This document shows, in pieces, positions 42,051 through 51,323 of a stretch of 64,000 nucleotides of DNA. Under the pieces are notes generated by a model, which had not been told where the DNA came from, ran no database searches, and worked only from the letters and a program-made list of their open reading frames with translations. The position numbers and the translations under genes were made by a program. The stretch is from Cytophagaceae bacterium. Lineage in GTDB: Bacteria; Bacteroidota; Bacteroidia; Cytophagales; Spirosomataceae. The stretch spans positions 3,100,001 to 3,164,000 of the forward strand of contig JADKIR010000004.1 in the NCBI GenBank assembly GCA_016722655.1, given 5' to 3'. Position 1 is the stretch's first letter; each line of letters begins with the position of its first letter.

Positions 42051-42566
42051 ATGGAAAAAGTATCTTCAGCCAGAATTGCCCTAAAATGGGGACTTATATA
42101 TGGCATCGTTTCAATTGTTGTGGCTTTAGTTTCATACAATACCGATTTGTGGAAAAACTGGATAGTATCGCTTTTGGTCACAGTTATATTATTTTTTGGT
42201 GTAATGTATTTTTCTTTGAGCGAGTATAAATCTCTTAATGGCGGATTTATGACTTTCGGGCAGGGATTCGGATTGGGAATGCTTACTATTTTTACCGGAG
42301 GCCTGATCAGCATCATTTTTGACTTTTCATATAAAAAATATATTGATCCTAATTTAATCGATATGCAGTTAGAAATGACCAGAGAACAATATGAGTCTAT
42401 GGGTATGTCGGAAGAGCAAATAGAAATGGCTCTGGAGAAAGCTCAGTCATATATGTCAAGCGGCATGGCAGTGCTTTTTGGAATGATAAGTATTTTGGTA
42501 ATTGGTCTGATAGTGTCTCTTATCATGTCAGCAGTACTTAAAAAAGATAAACCAGTTTTCTCTTAA
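42051..42566 (+). CDS. DUF4199 membrane protein (second copy)
   Basis: A 171-residue paralogue of the gene before it, with four predicted spans. The family centre reads GGFMTFGQGFGLGMLTIFTG, parallel to HFYEGFSIGFLTNL in the first copy. A helix rich in Glu and Met (MQLEMTREQYESMGMSEEQI) lies on the loop before the last span. Its four-span layout and the 4-bp gap suggest a heteromeric pair formed by tandem duplication. Role unknown. Confidence 0.83.
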   Translation: MEKVSSARIALKWGLIYGIVSIVVALVSYNTDLWKNWIVSLLVTVILFFGVMYFSLSEYKSLNGGFMTFGQGFGLGMLTIFTGGLISIIFDFSYKKYIDPNLIDMQLEMTREQYESMGMSEEQIEMALEKAQSYMSSGMAVLFGMISILVIGLIVSLIMSAVLKKDKPVFS

Positions 42567-42610
42567 TTAATAAAATAGGGAAATAGTTTTTATAGAATCA
42601 ACAAACAGGA

Positions 42611-43336
42611 ATGTATAATATTTTCAGAAAAGAGGTCTCATTGTTTTTCAATTCGCTCGTTGGTTACATTGTCATAGCAGTGTTTTTGGTATTGACCGGT
42701 TTGATGTTTTGGATATATCCCCAAACCAACATTCTGGATTACGGTTATGCCGAAATGGACAATTTTTTTGATATTGCCCCCTATGTATTCCTGTTTTTGA
42801 TTCCGGCAGTTACCATGCGGATGTTTTCAGAAGAAGCCCGGAACGGCACACTGGAGTTACTTTTCACCCGTCCGATTTCTACCCGGCAGATTGTCCTTGG
42901 TAAATTTCTAGGCTCATGGCTAATTGTAATTATTGCCCTGGTTCCAACTTCATTTTATTATATTTCATTGTATTATTTGGGAAATCCACCAGGGAATATT
43001 GATTCAGCAGGTGTTTTGGGTTCATATATTGGATTGATATTTTTGTCCGGGGTATTTGTTTCAATCGGGATTTTTACATCCACATTATCTAAGAACCAGA
43101 TTGTGGCATTTATCCTTGCTGCCGTTTTGTGTTATTTCTTTTATGAGGGTTTGACCCAGCTGGCCCAAATTTTTACCGGAGCTACCGCCTACTATATCAA
43201 TTATTTTTCACTAAGTTTTCATTATGACTCACTTAGCAAAGGCGTAATTGACAGCAGAAATCTTATTTTCTTCGTTAGTTTTTCACTTGTTTTAATTCTG
43301 GTTACCGAATGGTTGTTAGATAAAAACCGTAAGTAA
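42611..43336 (+). CDS. gldF: gliding motility ABC transporter permease GldF
   Basis: A 241-residue ABC-2 type permease with six spans. It begins MYNIFRKEVSLFFNSLVGYI and has FLIPAVTMRMFSEEARNGTLELLFTRPIS, the signature that marks GldF and NosY-like permeases. In Flavobacterium GldF works with GldA and GldG in gliding. Here no gldG follows; the next gene is a PhzF-like protein that overlaps it by 1 bp. Either gldG lies elsewhere or the permease has another partner. Confidence 0.85.
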   Translation: MYNIFRKEVSLFFNSLVGYIVIAVFLVLTGLMFWIYPQTNILDYGYAEMDNFFDIAPYVFLFLIPAVTMRMFSEEARNGTLELLFTRPISTRQIVLGKFLGSWLIVIIALVPTSFYYISLYYLGNPPGNIDSAGVLGSYIGLIFLSGVFVSIGIFTSTLSKNQIVAFILAAVLCYFFYEGLTQLAQIFTGATAYYINYFSLSFHYDSLSKGVIDSRNLIFFVSFSLVLILVTEWLLDKNRK

Positions 43337-44121
43337 TGTTTTTCGATTTATATATTGTTAATGCCTTTTCAAAAGGCGAGTTTACCGGAAATCCCGCCGC
43401 AGTTGTTCCTTTAGATTTCTGGATTCCTGACACCACTATGCAAAATATCGCCATGCAGAACAATCTTTCTGAAACGGCTTTTTTTGTAAAAAATAAAAAT
43501 GGTTTTCATATCCGATGGTTCACTCCAAAAGTTGAGGTTGACTTGTGCGGTCATGCCACACTCGCCAGTGCACATGTTATTTTTGAAATACTTAAAATCG
43601 CAGAATCTGAAATTCTGTTTGAATCAAAAAGTGGAACTTTAAGAGTTTTTAAAGAAGATGGCTTAATATTTCTCGATTTTCCTTCGGCTGATCTCCAGTC
43701 TGTTATGCAGGAAAACAACATTTTTGAGGCACTTTCGTCACCGTCAATTTTAAGTTGGAGCAGAGCAAAAGACGATTTTTTGCTCGAATTTTCTGATGAA
43801 ATATCAATAAAAGAACTTTCCCCGGATTTTCATAAAATTTCGCAAACTGAGGCTCGTGGGGTGATTGTTACATCTCAAAGTAGTGAATATGATTTTGTCT
43901 GCCGATTTTTTGCTCCCCGGGTAGGTATCAATGAAGACCCTGTCACCGGTTCAGCATTTACTAAATTGATTCCGTTTTGGTCAAAAAAACTAAACAAAGA
44001 ACAACTTTTTGCCAAGCAAATATCAGATAGGGGAGGCGAGGTAAATTGTAAATTTAAAGGTGAGCGTGTTTGCATCGGTGGCAATGCTTCGGTGTATTTA
44101 AAAGGCCGGATTGAAATCTGA
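43336..44121 (+). CDS. PhzF family isomerase-like protein
   Basis: A 261-residue protein of the PhzF/diaminopimelate-epimerase fold. It opens FFDLYIVNAFSKGEFTGNPAAVVPL. The catalytic Glu is in NLSETAFFV and the conserved DLCGHATLASAHV loop follows. A second half closes with APRVGINEDPVTGSAFTKL and GGNASVYLKGRIEI. Members are mostly of unknown substrate; phenazine synthesis is not implied. ATG overlaps the gldF stop by one base (TAATG). Confidence 0.9.
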   Translation: MFFDLYIVNAFSKGEFTGNPAAVVPLDFWIPDTTMQNIAMQNNLSETAFFVKNKNGFHIRWFTPKVEVDLCGHATLASAHVIFEILKIAESEILFESKSGTLRVFKEDGLIFLDFPSADLQSVMQENNIFEALSSPSILSWSRAKDDFLLEFSDEISIKELSPDFHKISQTEARGVIVTSQSSEYDFVCRFFAPRVGINEDPVTGSAFTKLIPFWSKKLNKEQLFAKQISDRGGEVNCKFKGERVCIGGNASVYLKGRIEI

Positions 44122-44176
44122 AATCTTTTTTTTGAAAATTCTTTTTGTTTATTTTTCAAAGTATTTGCCTGTTTCC

Positions 44177-44208
44177 TTGACAAAGGGTATATTGATTTCG
44201 TACCTTTG
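44177..44208 (+). promoter_or_regulatory. promoter of queA
   Basis: TTG (44177-44179), 21 bp, then TACCTTTG (44201-44208), a full TAnnTTTG match. The leader is about 100 nt and includes CCCAAAAA near its start and TTTTTTGGG near 44268-44277, which could pair over a distance. Confidence 0.6.
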
Positions 44209-44316
44209 CAGCCCAAAAACTTCACTTATTTTTTTGACTATCAGTACTTTTTGATTTCATAAAATAGTATTTTTTTGGGTAGAGTGAAAATATTTTAATC
44301 ATTTGAAATAATATAA

Positions 44317-45369
44317 ATGAAATTATCAGCATTTAAATTTGACCTTCCCCATAGTCTTATTGCCCAATATCCACTCGATGACCGCGACGGAGCCAGAATG
44401 ATGGTCCTTCACAGAAAAACCGGTAAGATTGAGCACAAAATGTTTAAAGACATCGTTGATTATTTCGGAGAAGGCGATGTAATGGTAAACAACGACACCA
44501 AAGTATTCCCTGCCAGATTGTATGGTTCTAAAGAAAAAACGGGTGCCAAAATCGAGGTTTTTCTTTTGAGAGAACTCAACCGTGACATGCGTCTTTGGGA
44601 TGTGTTGGTAGATCCGGCAAGAAAAATCAGAGTTGGAAATAAATTATACTTTGGCGACAGCGATTTAGTAGCCGAAGTAATCGATAACACTACTTCAAGA
44701 GGCCGTACAATCAGATTTTTATATGATGGCAACCATGATGAAATGATGGAAGCAATCTATGAATTGGGCGAAACTCCGATACCGAAAGACGTTTTGCAAC
44801 GTGAAGTAACCGATGCAGATAATGAGCGTTTTCAAACAATTTTTGCCACTCATGAAGGTGCCGTAGCTGCTCCTACTGCCGGCATACATTTTACAAAGAA
44901 TATTGTTAGAAAAATGGAGATTAATGGTGTGGACTTTACACCTTTGACCTTGCATATTGGAGTGGGTACATTTCGTCAGGTTGAAGTTGAAGACCTTACC
45001 AAGCATAAAACTGATTCTGAAAACTTCTTCATTACCCAGGAAACATGTGACGTTGTAAACAATGCTTTGGAAACCGGCAAAAGGGTGTGTGCTATCGGAA
45101 GTACATCTTTGAGAGCAATGGAATCGTCAGTATCGGCAAATAATCGGTTGAAACCGGTAAATAATGCCTGGACAGATAAGTTTATTTTCCCTCCTTTTGA
45201 TTTTAAAATCACCAATGCTCTTTTGACCAACTTTCATTTGCCTGAGTCTATTTTACTTATGACAACTTGTGCATTTGGAGGTTATGAAACCATCACCGAA
45301 GCCTATCAGGTGGCCATCAAAGAGAAGTATAAATTTTATACTTATGGCGATGTAATGCTTATTATTTAA
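44317..45369 (+). CDS. queA: S-adenosylmethionine:tRNA ribosyltransferase-isomerase
   Basis: A 350-residue QueA, which adds the epoxycyclopentanediol ring precursor to preQ1-modified tRNA in queuosine synthesis. Marks are SAFKFDLPHSLIAQYPLDDRDGARMM at the start, VMVNNDTKVFPARLYG, GELTPIP-like GETPIPKDVLQ, VAAPTAGIHFT and LTLHIGVGTFRQVEVEDLTKH, all typical of the family. Length is normal. It has a good promoter upstream and a strong terminator downstream, so it is monocistronic. Confidence 0.97.
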   Translation: MKLSAFKFDLPHSLIAQYPLDDRDGARMMVLHRKTGKIEHKMFKDIVDYFGEGDVMVNNDTKVFPARLYGSKEKTGAKIEVFLLRELNRDMRLWDVLVDPARKIRVGNKLYFGDSDLVAEVIDNTTSRGRTIRFLYDGNHDEMMEAIYELGETPIPKDVLQREVTDADNERFQTIFATHEGAVAAPTAGIHFTKNIVRKMEINGVDFTPLTLHIGVGTFRQVEVEDLTKHKTDSENFFITQETCDVVNNALETGKRVCAIGSTSLRAMESSVSANNRLKPVNNAWTDKFIFPPFDFKITNALLTNFHLPESILLMTTCAFGGYETITEAYQVAIKEKYKFYTYGDVMLII

Positions 45370-45389
45370 TTAGATTTGTACATATTTTG

Positions 45390-45397
45390 TATATTTG
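45390..45397 (+). promoter_or_regulatory. candidate -7 element of ispD inside the queA terminator region
   Basis: TATATTTG, a full TAnnTTTG match, directly before the queA terminator stem. A start point about 7 bp on would fall in the left arm, so an ispD transcript would lack the complete hairpin. No TTG sits at the expected -33 spacing. Confidence 0.4.
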
Positions 45398-45432
45398 AAG
45401 TGTCAGTTATTTTTTAGCTGACACTTTTTTTT
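45398..45432 (+). terminator. terminator of queA
   Basis: AAGTGTCAGTTA (45398-45409) and TAGCTGACACTT (45415-45426) form a 12-bp stem with one T-G pair and a 5-nt T loop, then a run of T up to 45432. The ispD ATG follows without spacing. Confidence 0.9.
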
Positions 45433-46104
45433 ATGCCAAAAAAATACGCCATAATTGTAGCAGGTGGCTCTGGTTCCAGAATGAAATCTGAAATTCCAAA
45501 ACAGTTTTTGATGCTGAGTGGAATTCCGATATTGGTCAGAACTCTTAATACATTTTTAACCATTGAAAATTTAGAAATAATTCTTGTTTTACCCTCTGAT
45601 TCAATCGGTTATTGGGAAAAAATCAAGCCGGTTTATTTTTCAGAAAAAGAAAAAATAACAACTGTAGTAGGTGGAACAACTCGTTTTCAATCTGTAAACA
45701 ATGGTCTAAAAGCCATAAAAGCAAATACTGGTCTGGTTGCTGTTCACGACGGAGTAAGACCATTTATCACAAAAGCAATCATTGAAGATTCATTTCATCT
45801 CGCTCTTGAGAAAGGTTCGGCGGTTGTTGCAGTTGATTCCAAAGACTCTGTAAGATTTTTGGATGGAGTAAATAACAAAGCTATAGAAAGAAACAAAGTT
45901 AAAATTGTTCAGACTCCCCAGACATTTGACCTGGAACTATTAAAAAAAGCATTCTTAACTGAAGAGAAGCCTTATTTTACAGACGATGCATCGGTAGTCG
46001 AAGATTTTGGACATGAAATATATTTGGTTGAGGGTGACTATAAGAATATCAAAATTACCACGCCAGAAGATATTCTGGTGGGTGAAGCTTTGTTGAAATG
46101 CTAA
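45433..46104 (+). CDS. ispD: 2-C-methyl-D-erythritol 4-phosphate cytidylyltransferase
   Basis: A 223-residue IspD, transferring CMP to methylerythritol phosphate in the MEP isoprenoid pathway. It has the nucleotide loop AGGSGSRMKSEIPKQFLML near residue 10 with the catalytic Arg and Lys. Later come VAVHDGVRPFI, IVQTPQTFDLELLKKAF, FTDDASVVEDFG and NIKITTPEDILVGEALL. The start ATG lies directly after the queA terminator T-run. Confidence 0.96.
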   Translation: MPKKYAIIVAGGSGSRMKSEIPKQFLMLSGIPILVRTLNTFLTIENLEIILVLPSDSIGYWEKIKPVYFSEKEKITTVVGGTTRFQSVNNGLKAIKANTGLVAVHDGVRPFITKAIIEDSFHLALEKGSAVVAVDSKDSVRFLDGVNNKAIERNKVKIVQTPQTFDLELLKKAFLTEEKPYFTDDASVVEDFGHEIYLVEGDYKNIKITTPEDILVGEALLKC

Positions 46105-46203
46105 TTTTTCTTCGAATAAAAGAGAACCTTTTGCTTCAATAAATAATGGGGTGTTACCTAAATGGAATTTATTGAAAATTAATTTTTAAAAAATATCTGA
46201 GAA

Positions 46204-46734
46204 TTGAAAAGAGTAATAGTTGGTTCTAAAAATCCGGTTAAAGTGGAAGCCGTGAAATTGGGATTTGAAAGAATGTTTCCAAAAGAAGTATTCGTAGTAG
46301 ATGGATACGAAGTAAATTCTGAAGTGAACGACCAGCCAATGGGAGATGATGAGACTTTTACTGGTGCACTTAATAGAGCAACAAATGCAAAGAAACTATT
46401 TTCGGATGCTGACTTTTGGGTTGGACTTGAAGGTGGTAATATTGCACATTCGGCTACTGAAATGGAAGCTATGGCATGGATGGTTGTGCTAAATAATGAA
46501 AAAATGGGAAAAGCCAGAACTGCCGGATTTTATTTACCCCGGAAGACCATTGAGCTTATAAATCAAGGTTATGAGTTAGGACATGCAGATGAGATTGTAT
46601 TTGGAACAAAAAATAGCAAACAAAAAATGGGCTCAACCGGTTTGCTCACCGAAAATGCCCTCAACCGGACAGATTTTTATGTTCAGGCCATCATTTTGGC
46701 ACTAATTCCTTTTTTAAAAACCGATTTATATTGA
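46204..46734 (+). CDS. yjjX: inosine/xanthosine triphosphatase (YjjX)
   Basis: A 176-residue Ham1/YjjX-fold pyrophosphatase that hydrolyses non-canonical purine triphosphates (ITP, XTP). It has VIVGSKNPVKVEAVKLGFER at the N-terminus, NDQPMGDDETFTGALNRA (the conserved Q-P-x-x-x-x-E-T-x-x-G-A motif), DFWVGLEGG and GSTGLLTENALNRTDFY. The start codon is TTG 46204 and no better ATG lies nearby. It precedes meaB by 1 bp (stop TGA 46732-46734, ATG 46736). Confidence 0.92.
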   Translation: MKRVIVGSKNPVKVEAVKLGFERMFPKEVFVVDGYEVNSEVNDQPMGDDETFTGALNRATNAKKLFSDADFWVGLEGGNIAHSATEMEAMAWMVVLNNEKMGKARTAGFYLPRKTIELINQGYELGHADEIVFGTKNSKQKMGSTGLLTENALNRTDFYVQAIILALIPFLKTDLY

Positions 46735-46735
46735 T

Positions 46736-47734
46736 ATGGCTGCTCCCCGATTAACACTGGAAAAATATTTTGAAGGTATAAAAAATTCCGATACCTCAGT
46801 TTTAAGCAGAGCCATAACACTGGTTGAAAGCAAATCGCCGGTTGACAGAGAACTGGCTTTTGATTTAATAAAAAATATTCTTCCCTCAACCGGAAAAAGT
46901 ATAAGACTAGGCATAACAGGCTCTCCCGGAGTAGGGAAAAGTACTTTTATTGATGGTTTTGTAGAGTATTTGGTGAAAATTGAAAAAAAGAAGACAGCGA
47001 TACTGGCGATAGACCCTTCAAGTAAAGTGAGTGGAGGCAGCATATTGGGTGATAAAACCCGTATGGAAAGTATAGTGGGAAGTAATGACGTCTTTATCAG
47101 GCCCAGTCCTGCGGGCATGGAATTGGGCGGTGTTGGTGCCGCTACTTTTGAGACGATGTTGTTGTGTGAAGCCGCCGGCTATGAGCTAATAATTGTAGAA
47201 ACTGTAGGGGTTGGGCAGTCTGAAACAGTTGTGAATGACTTAACCGATTTTTTGATATTTTTGACGATAGCCGGTGCCGGTGATGAACTGCAGGGAATCA
47301 AAAGGGGGATTATGGAGACCGTTGACCTTGTAGTTGTCAATAAGGCCGATACATTAGAGAAAGGTACCATGGAAAAATTAAAAGTGAATTTTAAAAACGC
47401 CCTTCATTTGTTTCCAGGAAAGTCTTCAGGTAGAGAAGTGTCAGTGCTTAATTGTTCTTCTTTGGAGAAAAAAGGGTTTGAAAAAATCTGGTTGGAGATT
47501 TCGGAATATATTAAGACAGTAAAAAGCAACGGTCATTTCGAAAATAACCGAATGCACCAGAAGAAATTATGGCTGCAAAAAACTTTGGAGAGGTCGATTT
47601 TGGAATATATTTATCAAAATGAAGAAATAAAGAGGCAAAAGGAGCATTTTGAATTGCTGATGAATGACAATAATGTCAACCCATTAGAGGCAGCCTCAAG
47701 GGTATTTAATATTTTTAAATCCCGCTTTCAATGA
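46736..47734 (+). CDS. meaB: methylmalonyl-CoA mutase-associated GTPase
   Basis: A 332-residue G3E-type GTPase (MeaB/ArgK) that protects and reloads methylmalonyl-CoA mutase with cobalamin. Walker A is ITGSPGVGKSTFIDGF. AILAIDPSSKVSGGSILGDKTRM is the family signature. G3 is IVETVGVGQSE and the NKAD motif is VVNKADTLEKG. The C-terminal helix-rich dimerisation part is present. The mutase genes are not in the window; the gene belongs with yjjX. Confidence 0.96.
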   Translation: MAAPRLTLEKYFEGIKNSDTSVLSRAITLVESKSPVDRELAFDLIKNILPSTGKSIRLGITGSPGVGKSTFIDGFVEYLVKIEKKKTAILAIDPSSKVSGGSILGDKTRMESIVGSNDVFIRPSPAGMELGGVGAATFETMLLCEAAGYELIIVETVGVGQSETVVNDLTDFLIFLTIAGAGDELQGIKRGIMETVDLVVVNKADTLEKGTMEKLKVNFKNALHLFPGKSSGREVSVLNCSSLEKKGFEKIWLEISEYIKTVKSNGHFENNRMHQKKLWLQKTLERSILEYIYQNEEIKRQKEHFELLMNDNNVNPLEAASRVFNIFKSRFQ

Positions 47735-47790
47735 TAAAAAATCCTGCTAAAATGATTAATTTTGTGTTCTTTTTTACCTAATCACCTTTG

Positions 47791-50166
47791 ATGAAATACG
47801 CTAAAAATATATTTTCTCAATTCTGGAAAAAGCTGGCAAGTGTAATAATTCAAAACCGACCTTGGCTAATCTCGGTTATTGCATTACTTACTGGTTTTTT
47901 TACATATCAAATATTTTCGCTTGAGCTATCTTATGAACTACCGAAGATTTTACCACAATCAGATGATAGCTTTAAATTGTACGAAGACTTTAAAAAGAAA
48001 TACGGAGAAGATGGAAATGTGATGGTGATTGCTGTAAAAACCGACAAAATGTATGAATTGAATACATTTAATGGTTGGTATAGTCTTACCCAGGAAATCA
48101 AAGCCATTTCCGGTATCAAAAATGTGCTTTCAAATGCTTCAATATCAGAGGTTAAACGTAACGATGCTCAAAAGAAGTTTGATTTTGTTCCATTATTGAG
48201 ATCAATGCCGGTCTCACAGGCTGAAGTGGATAGCCTGAAATCAAAAATTTCAAGATTACCGTTTTATGATGGTTTTGTTTATAATGGTGACGCTCACCTT
48301 ATGGCGGTGACTTTTGACCAGGCAAAACTCAATTCAAAAGACAGGATTTCGCTAACTGATGATGTACAGAAAAAAGCCGAAGCTTTTGGTCAAAAATACA
48401 ATGTAGAAATGCATTTTTCAGGAATGCCTTTTATCAGGACTAATTTTATGTCGAAAGTGCGATATGAACTTAGCCTGTTTATGGGGCTGGCTTTTCTGGT
48501 AACCATTTTTATTTTGTACCTGTTTTTCAGGTCTTTAAATATTGTTTTCTATGCATCCGTTGTTATTGTAATAGCTGTTATTTGGTCAGTAGGACTTATA
48601 TCATTCTTTGGTTATAAAATTTCCATTCTTACGGGTCTGATTCCTCCATTAATTATAGTTATAGGTATTCCAAATTCCATTTTTTTAATTAATAAATATC
48701 AGGAAGAATATCTTAGGACCGGAAACAAAATTGAGTCTTTAAAAATTGCGATTGAGAAAATAGGCAAAACTACCTTCATTGCTAATGTGACTACTTTTAT
48801 TGGCTTTTTCGTTTTTTATTTTACCGGCAGTCCGCTCTTATTGGAGTTTGGATTGGTTGCTGCAATCAGTGTTATGGCTACCTGGGCGATTTCACTGATT
48901 TTAATTCCATCCATTTTTAGTTATGTTTCAGCTCCCAAACCCAAACATGTAAGGCATCTGGAAAATAAAAATATCTCGAAAATCTTACAAAAGGTTGATT
49001 TTATTGTCCACAACCGTCGGACCAAAACATATTGGTTCGTGGGGGTTTTGGTAGCCATATCGATATACGGTGCAACCAGAATAAAGGCGGTGGGCTATGT
49101 GGTGGATGATTTACCAGAGGATGACCCCATATTTGAAGACCTTAAGTTTGTAGAGAAAAACTTCAAAGGTATAGTTCCTTTCGAGGTGAGTATCAATACC
49201 AATGAAGATAATGGGATTTTTAATCCAACTATTTTAAATCAGATAAGAGTTTTACAAAAAGAATTTGCCAAATATCCTGAGTTTACCAAACCTATTTCAA
49301 TAGTTGAAGGTTTAAAATTTATTTATCAAGGTTATAGAGGAGGAGACCCCAAATATTTTGTATTACCTCCGGCTATGGAATTGCAAAAAATGTCTGAATA
49401 TGCCAAATCTGCAGCTGGTAAAGAAAGTATGTTTGCTGCATTTTTAGATGCAAAAAAACAGAGTACCCGGATTAGTTTTCAAAGTGCTGATGTAGGTACG
49501 GTTAGAATGCGGGAAATGTTTACTTCTCTTCAGGCCAAAGCCGATACTATTTTCAATTTTGACAAAGAATCTGGTGTCTGGAAGCCGGAAAAAGAAAAAC
49601 TGGATGTGAAACTTACTGGCAACGGGGTAGTTTTTACAAAAGGAAATGATTATTTGTTGGGCAATCTGGGAGAAAGTACACTTATGGCTATAATTCTGGT
49701 ATCCATGGTGATGGCAACTCAGTTTCTCAATTATCGTACAATCCTGATTTCGACCATTCCGAGTATAATCCCGCTTATCATCACTGCCGGGCTTATGGGA
49801 TTCTTTGCCATTCCACTTAAACCTAGTACCACTTTGATATTTAGTATTGCGTTTGGTATTGCATCCGACGGAACTATATATTTTCTAACAAAATATAAGG
49901 AGGAGCTGGAAAAAGGCAAAAGTATTTCACATGCAGTGTCCGAAACCATAAAATATACAGGTATCAGTATGGTTTATACCGCCATAATTTTGTTTTTTGG
50001 TTTTGGGATATTTGTTGCCTCTGGTTTCAAAGGAACTGTGTTTTTGGGATTGTTGGTGTCTATCACTTTGTTAATTGGGATGATTTCTAATTTGGTTTTG
50101 TTACCATGTTTTCTAATGACCCTGGACAAAAAACAAACCTTAAGAGAGTTAAAGAAAAAAGCTTAA
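47791..50166 (+). CDS. RND superfamily (MMPL-type) exporter
   Basis: A 791-residue membrane protein with two halves, each with one span, a large periplasmic loop and five or six spans. The first half has IGIPNSIFLINKYQEEYLRTG and TFIANVTTFIGFFVFYFTGSPLLLEFG; the second has IAFGIASDGTIYFLTKYKEEL and GISMVYTAIILFFGFGIFVASGF. This is the MMPL/patched-type permease pattern, with proton-relay acidic residues in the fourth span of each half. It probably exports lipids or hydrophobic compounds. ATG 47791 is preferred to the TTG just before it. The following TolB-like gene starts 27 bp on. Confidence 0.88.
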   Translation: MKYAKNIFSQFWKKLASVIIQNRPWLISVIALLTGFFTYQIFSLELSYELPKILPQSDDSFKLYEDFKKKYGEDGNVMVIAVKTDKMYELNTFNGWYSLTQEIKAISGIKNVLSNASISEVKRNDAQKKFDFVPLLRSMPVSQAEVDSLKSKISRLPFYDGFVYNGDAHLMAVTFDQAKLNSKDRISLTDDVQKKAEAFGQKYNVEMHFSGMPFIRTNFMSKVRYELSLFMGLAFLVTIFILYLFFRSLNIVFYASVVIVIAVIWSVGLISFFGYKISILTGLIPPLIIVIGIPNSIFLINKYQEEYLRTGNKIESLKIAIEKIGKTTFIANVTTFIGFFVFYFTGSPLLLEFGLVAAISVMATWAISLILIPSIFSYVSAPKPKHVRHLENKNISKILQKVDFIVHNRRTKTYWFVGVLVAISIYGATRIKAVGYVVDDLPEDDPIFEDLKFVEKNFKGIVPFEVSINTNEDNGIFNPTILNQIRVLQKEFAKYPEFTKPISIVEGLKFIYQGYRGGDPKYFVLPPAMELQKMSEYAKSAAGKESMFAAFLDAKKQSTRISFQSADVGTVRMREMFTSLQAKADTIFNFDKESGVWKPEKEKLDVKLTGNGVVFTKGNDYLLGNLGESTLMAIILVSMVMATQFLNYRTILISTIPSIIPLIITAGLMGFFAIPLKPSTTLIFSIAFGIASDGTIYFLTKYKEELEKGKSISHAVSETIKYTGISMVYTAIILFFGFGIFVASGFKGTVFLGLLVSITLLIGMISNLVLLPCFLMTLDKKQTLRELKKKA

Positions 50167-50192
50167 TTTAAAGAATTGAATATTAAAATTTT

Positions 50193-51230
50193 ATGTTGAA
50201 AAAAATCCTTTTGTTAATAAGTATTACCGGGAGCATTTATGCTCAAAGTGCTCAGGAAGTGCATCTTAAAAATGTCAGACAAATTACTTTTGGTGGAAAT
50301 AACGCCGAAGCCTATTTTAGTCGGGATGATAAGATGTTTAGTTTTCAATCAGATTTTAAGGCCTGGGGTCTGGAATGTGATCAGATTTTCTATATGAAAA
50401 CCAATTCCGATACTAAAACTAAAAAACCCAAAATGATTAGTACAGGCGAAGGGCGTACTACCTGTAGTTTTTTTATGCCTAATGGCAAAGATGTGCTTTT
50501 TGCCAGTACCCATGAAAATGGTGGTCATTCTTGCCCAATGCCTCCGGAAATGGGAAAAAAATACCTCTGGGCTATTTATGATAGTTTTGATATTTATATT
50601 TCTAATCTGAAAGGTAAAGTTAAAAAACAGTTGACCAACACCCCAGGTTATGACGCTGAAGCTACCGTTTCTCCGGATGGAAAAAGCATTGTTTTTACCA
50701 GTACCCGCAATGGTGATTTGGATTTATATACTATGGATATCGATGGTTCCAATGTAAAGCAGGTTACATTTGAGCTGGGTTATGATGGTGGAGCTTTTTT
50801 CTCTCCTGACAGCAAAAAGCTGGTTTTCAGGGCATCCCGGTTTAATTCTGATGCAGAAAGAGAAGAATATAAAGAAAATCTGAAGAAAAATCTCGTAGCA
50901 CCCACCAATATGGAGATTTTCACCTGTAATGTAGATGGTTCTGATTTAAAGCAGATTACGAATCTTGGAAAAGCCAACTGGGCTCCGTATTTTACTCCAA
51001 AAGGTGACAAGATTATTTTTGCATCCAATCATCACTCAGCACGTGGTTATGACTTTCAGTTATACATGATAAATATTGATGGAACTGGCCTGAAACAAAT
51101 CACCACTGAGAGTAATTTCAATGCCTTCCCGATGTTTTCTTATGATGGCAAGAAGCTGATTTTTAGCTCCAATCGTAATAATGGAGGTACACGGGACACT
51201 AATTTGTTTATTGCTGATTGGGTGGAATAA
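50193..51230 (+). CDS. secreted TolB-like PD40 beta-propeller protein
   Basis: A 345-residue exported protein (signal peptide MLKKILLLISITGSIYAQ). Repeats of PD40 type cover it: YFSRDDKMFSFQSD, FFMPNGKDVLFAS, ATVSPDGKSIVFTSTRNGDLDLY, FFSPDSKKLVFRASR, YFTPKGDKIIFASNHH and MFSYDGKKLIFSSNRN. This gives a six-bladed propeller without the N-terminal TolB domain. It may be a periplasmic scaffold or binding protein. Probably co-expressed with the RND exporter before it. A Cys-rich SCPMPPEMG loop near residue 112 is unusual. Confidence 0.87.
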   Translation: MLKKILLLISITGSIYAQSAQEVHLKNVRQITFGGNNAEAYFSRDDKMFSFQSDFKAWGLECDQIFYMKTNSDTKTKKPKMISTGEGRTTCSFFMPNGKDVLFASTHENGGHSCPMPPEMGKKYLWAIYDSFDIYISNLKGKVKKQLTNTPGYDAEATVSPDGKSIVFTSTRNGDLDLYTMDIDGSNVKQVTFELGYDGGAFFSPDSKKLVFRASRFNSDAEREEYKENLKKNLVAPTNMEIFTCNVDGSDLKQITNLGKANWAPYFTPKGDKIIFASNHHSARGYDFQLYMINIDGTGLKQITTESNFNAFPMFSYDGKKLIFSSNRNNGGTRDTNLFIADWVE

Positions 51231-51255
51231 GAAATTTAGAATAAGTAAGTAACCC

Positions 51256-51288
51256 AAAAGCCCTGATCATTTCAGGGCTTTTTTTTAT
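51256..51288 (+). terminator. terminator after the TolB-like gene
   Basis: AAAAGCCCTGA (51256-51266) and TCAGGGCTTTT (51272-51282) form a perfect 11-bp stem, followed by T-rich DNA to 51288. It lies in the convergent gap with sprA and may serve both genes. Confidence 0.9.
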
Positions 51289-51323
51289 TACTATATTTCA
51301 GAAAATTTCAAATTATTAGTCGC

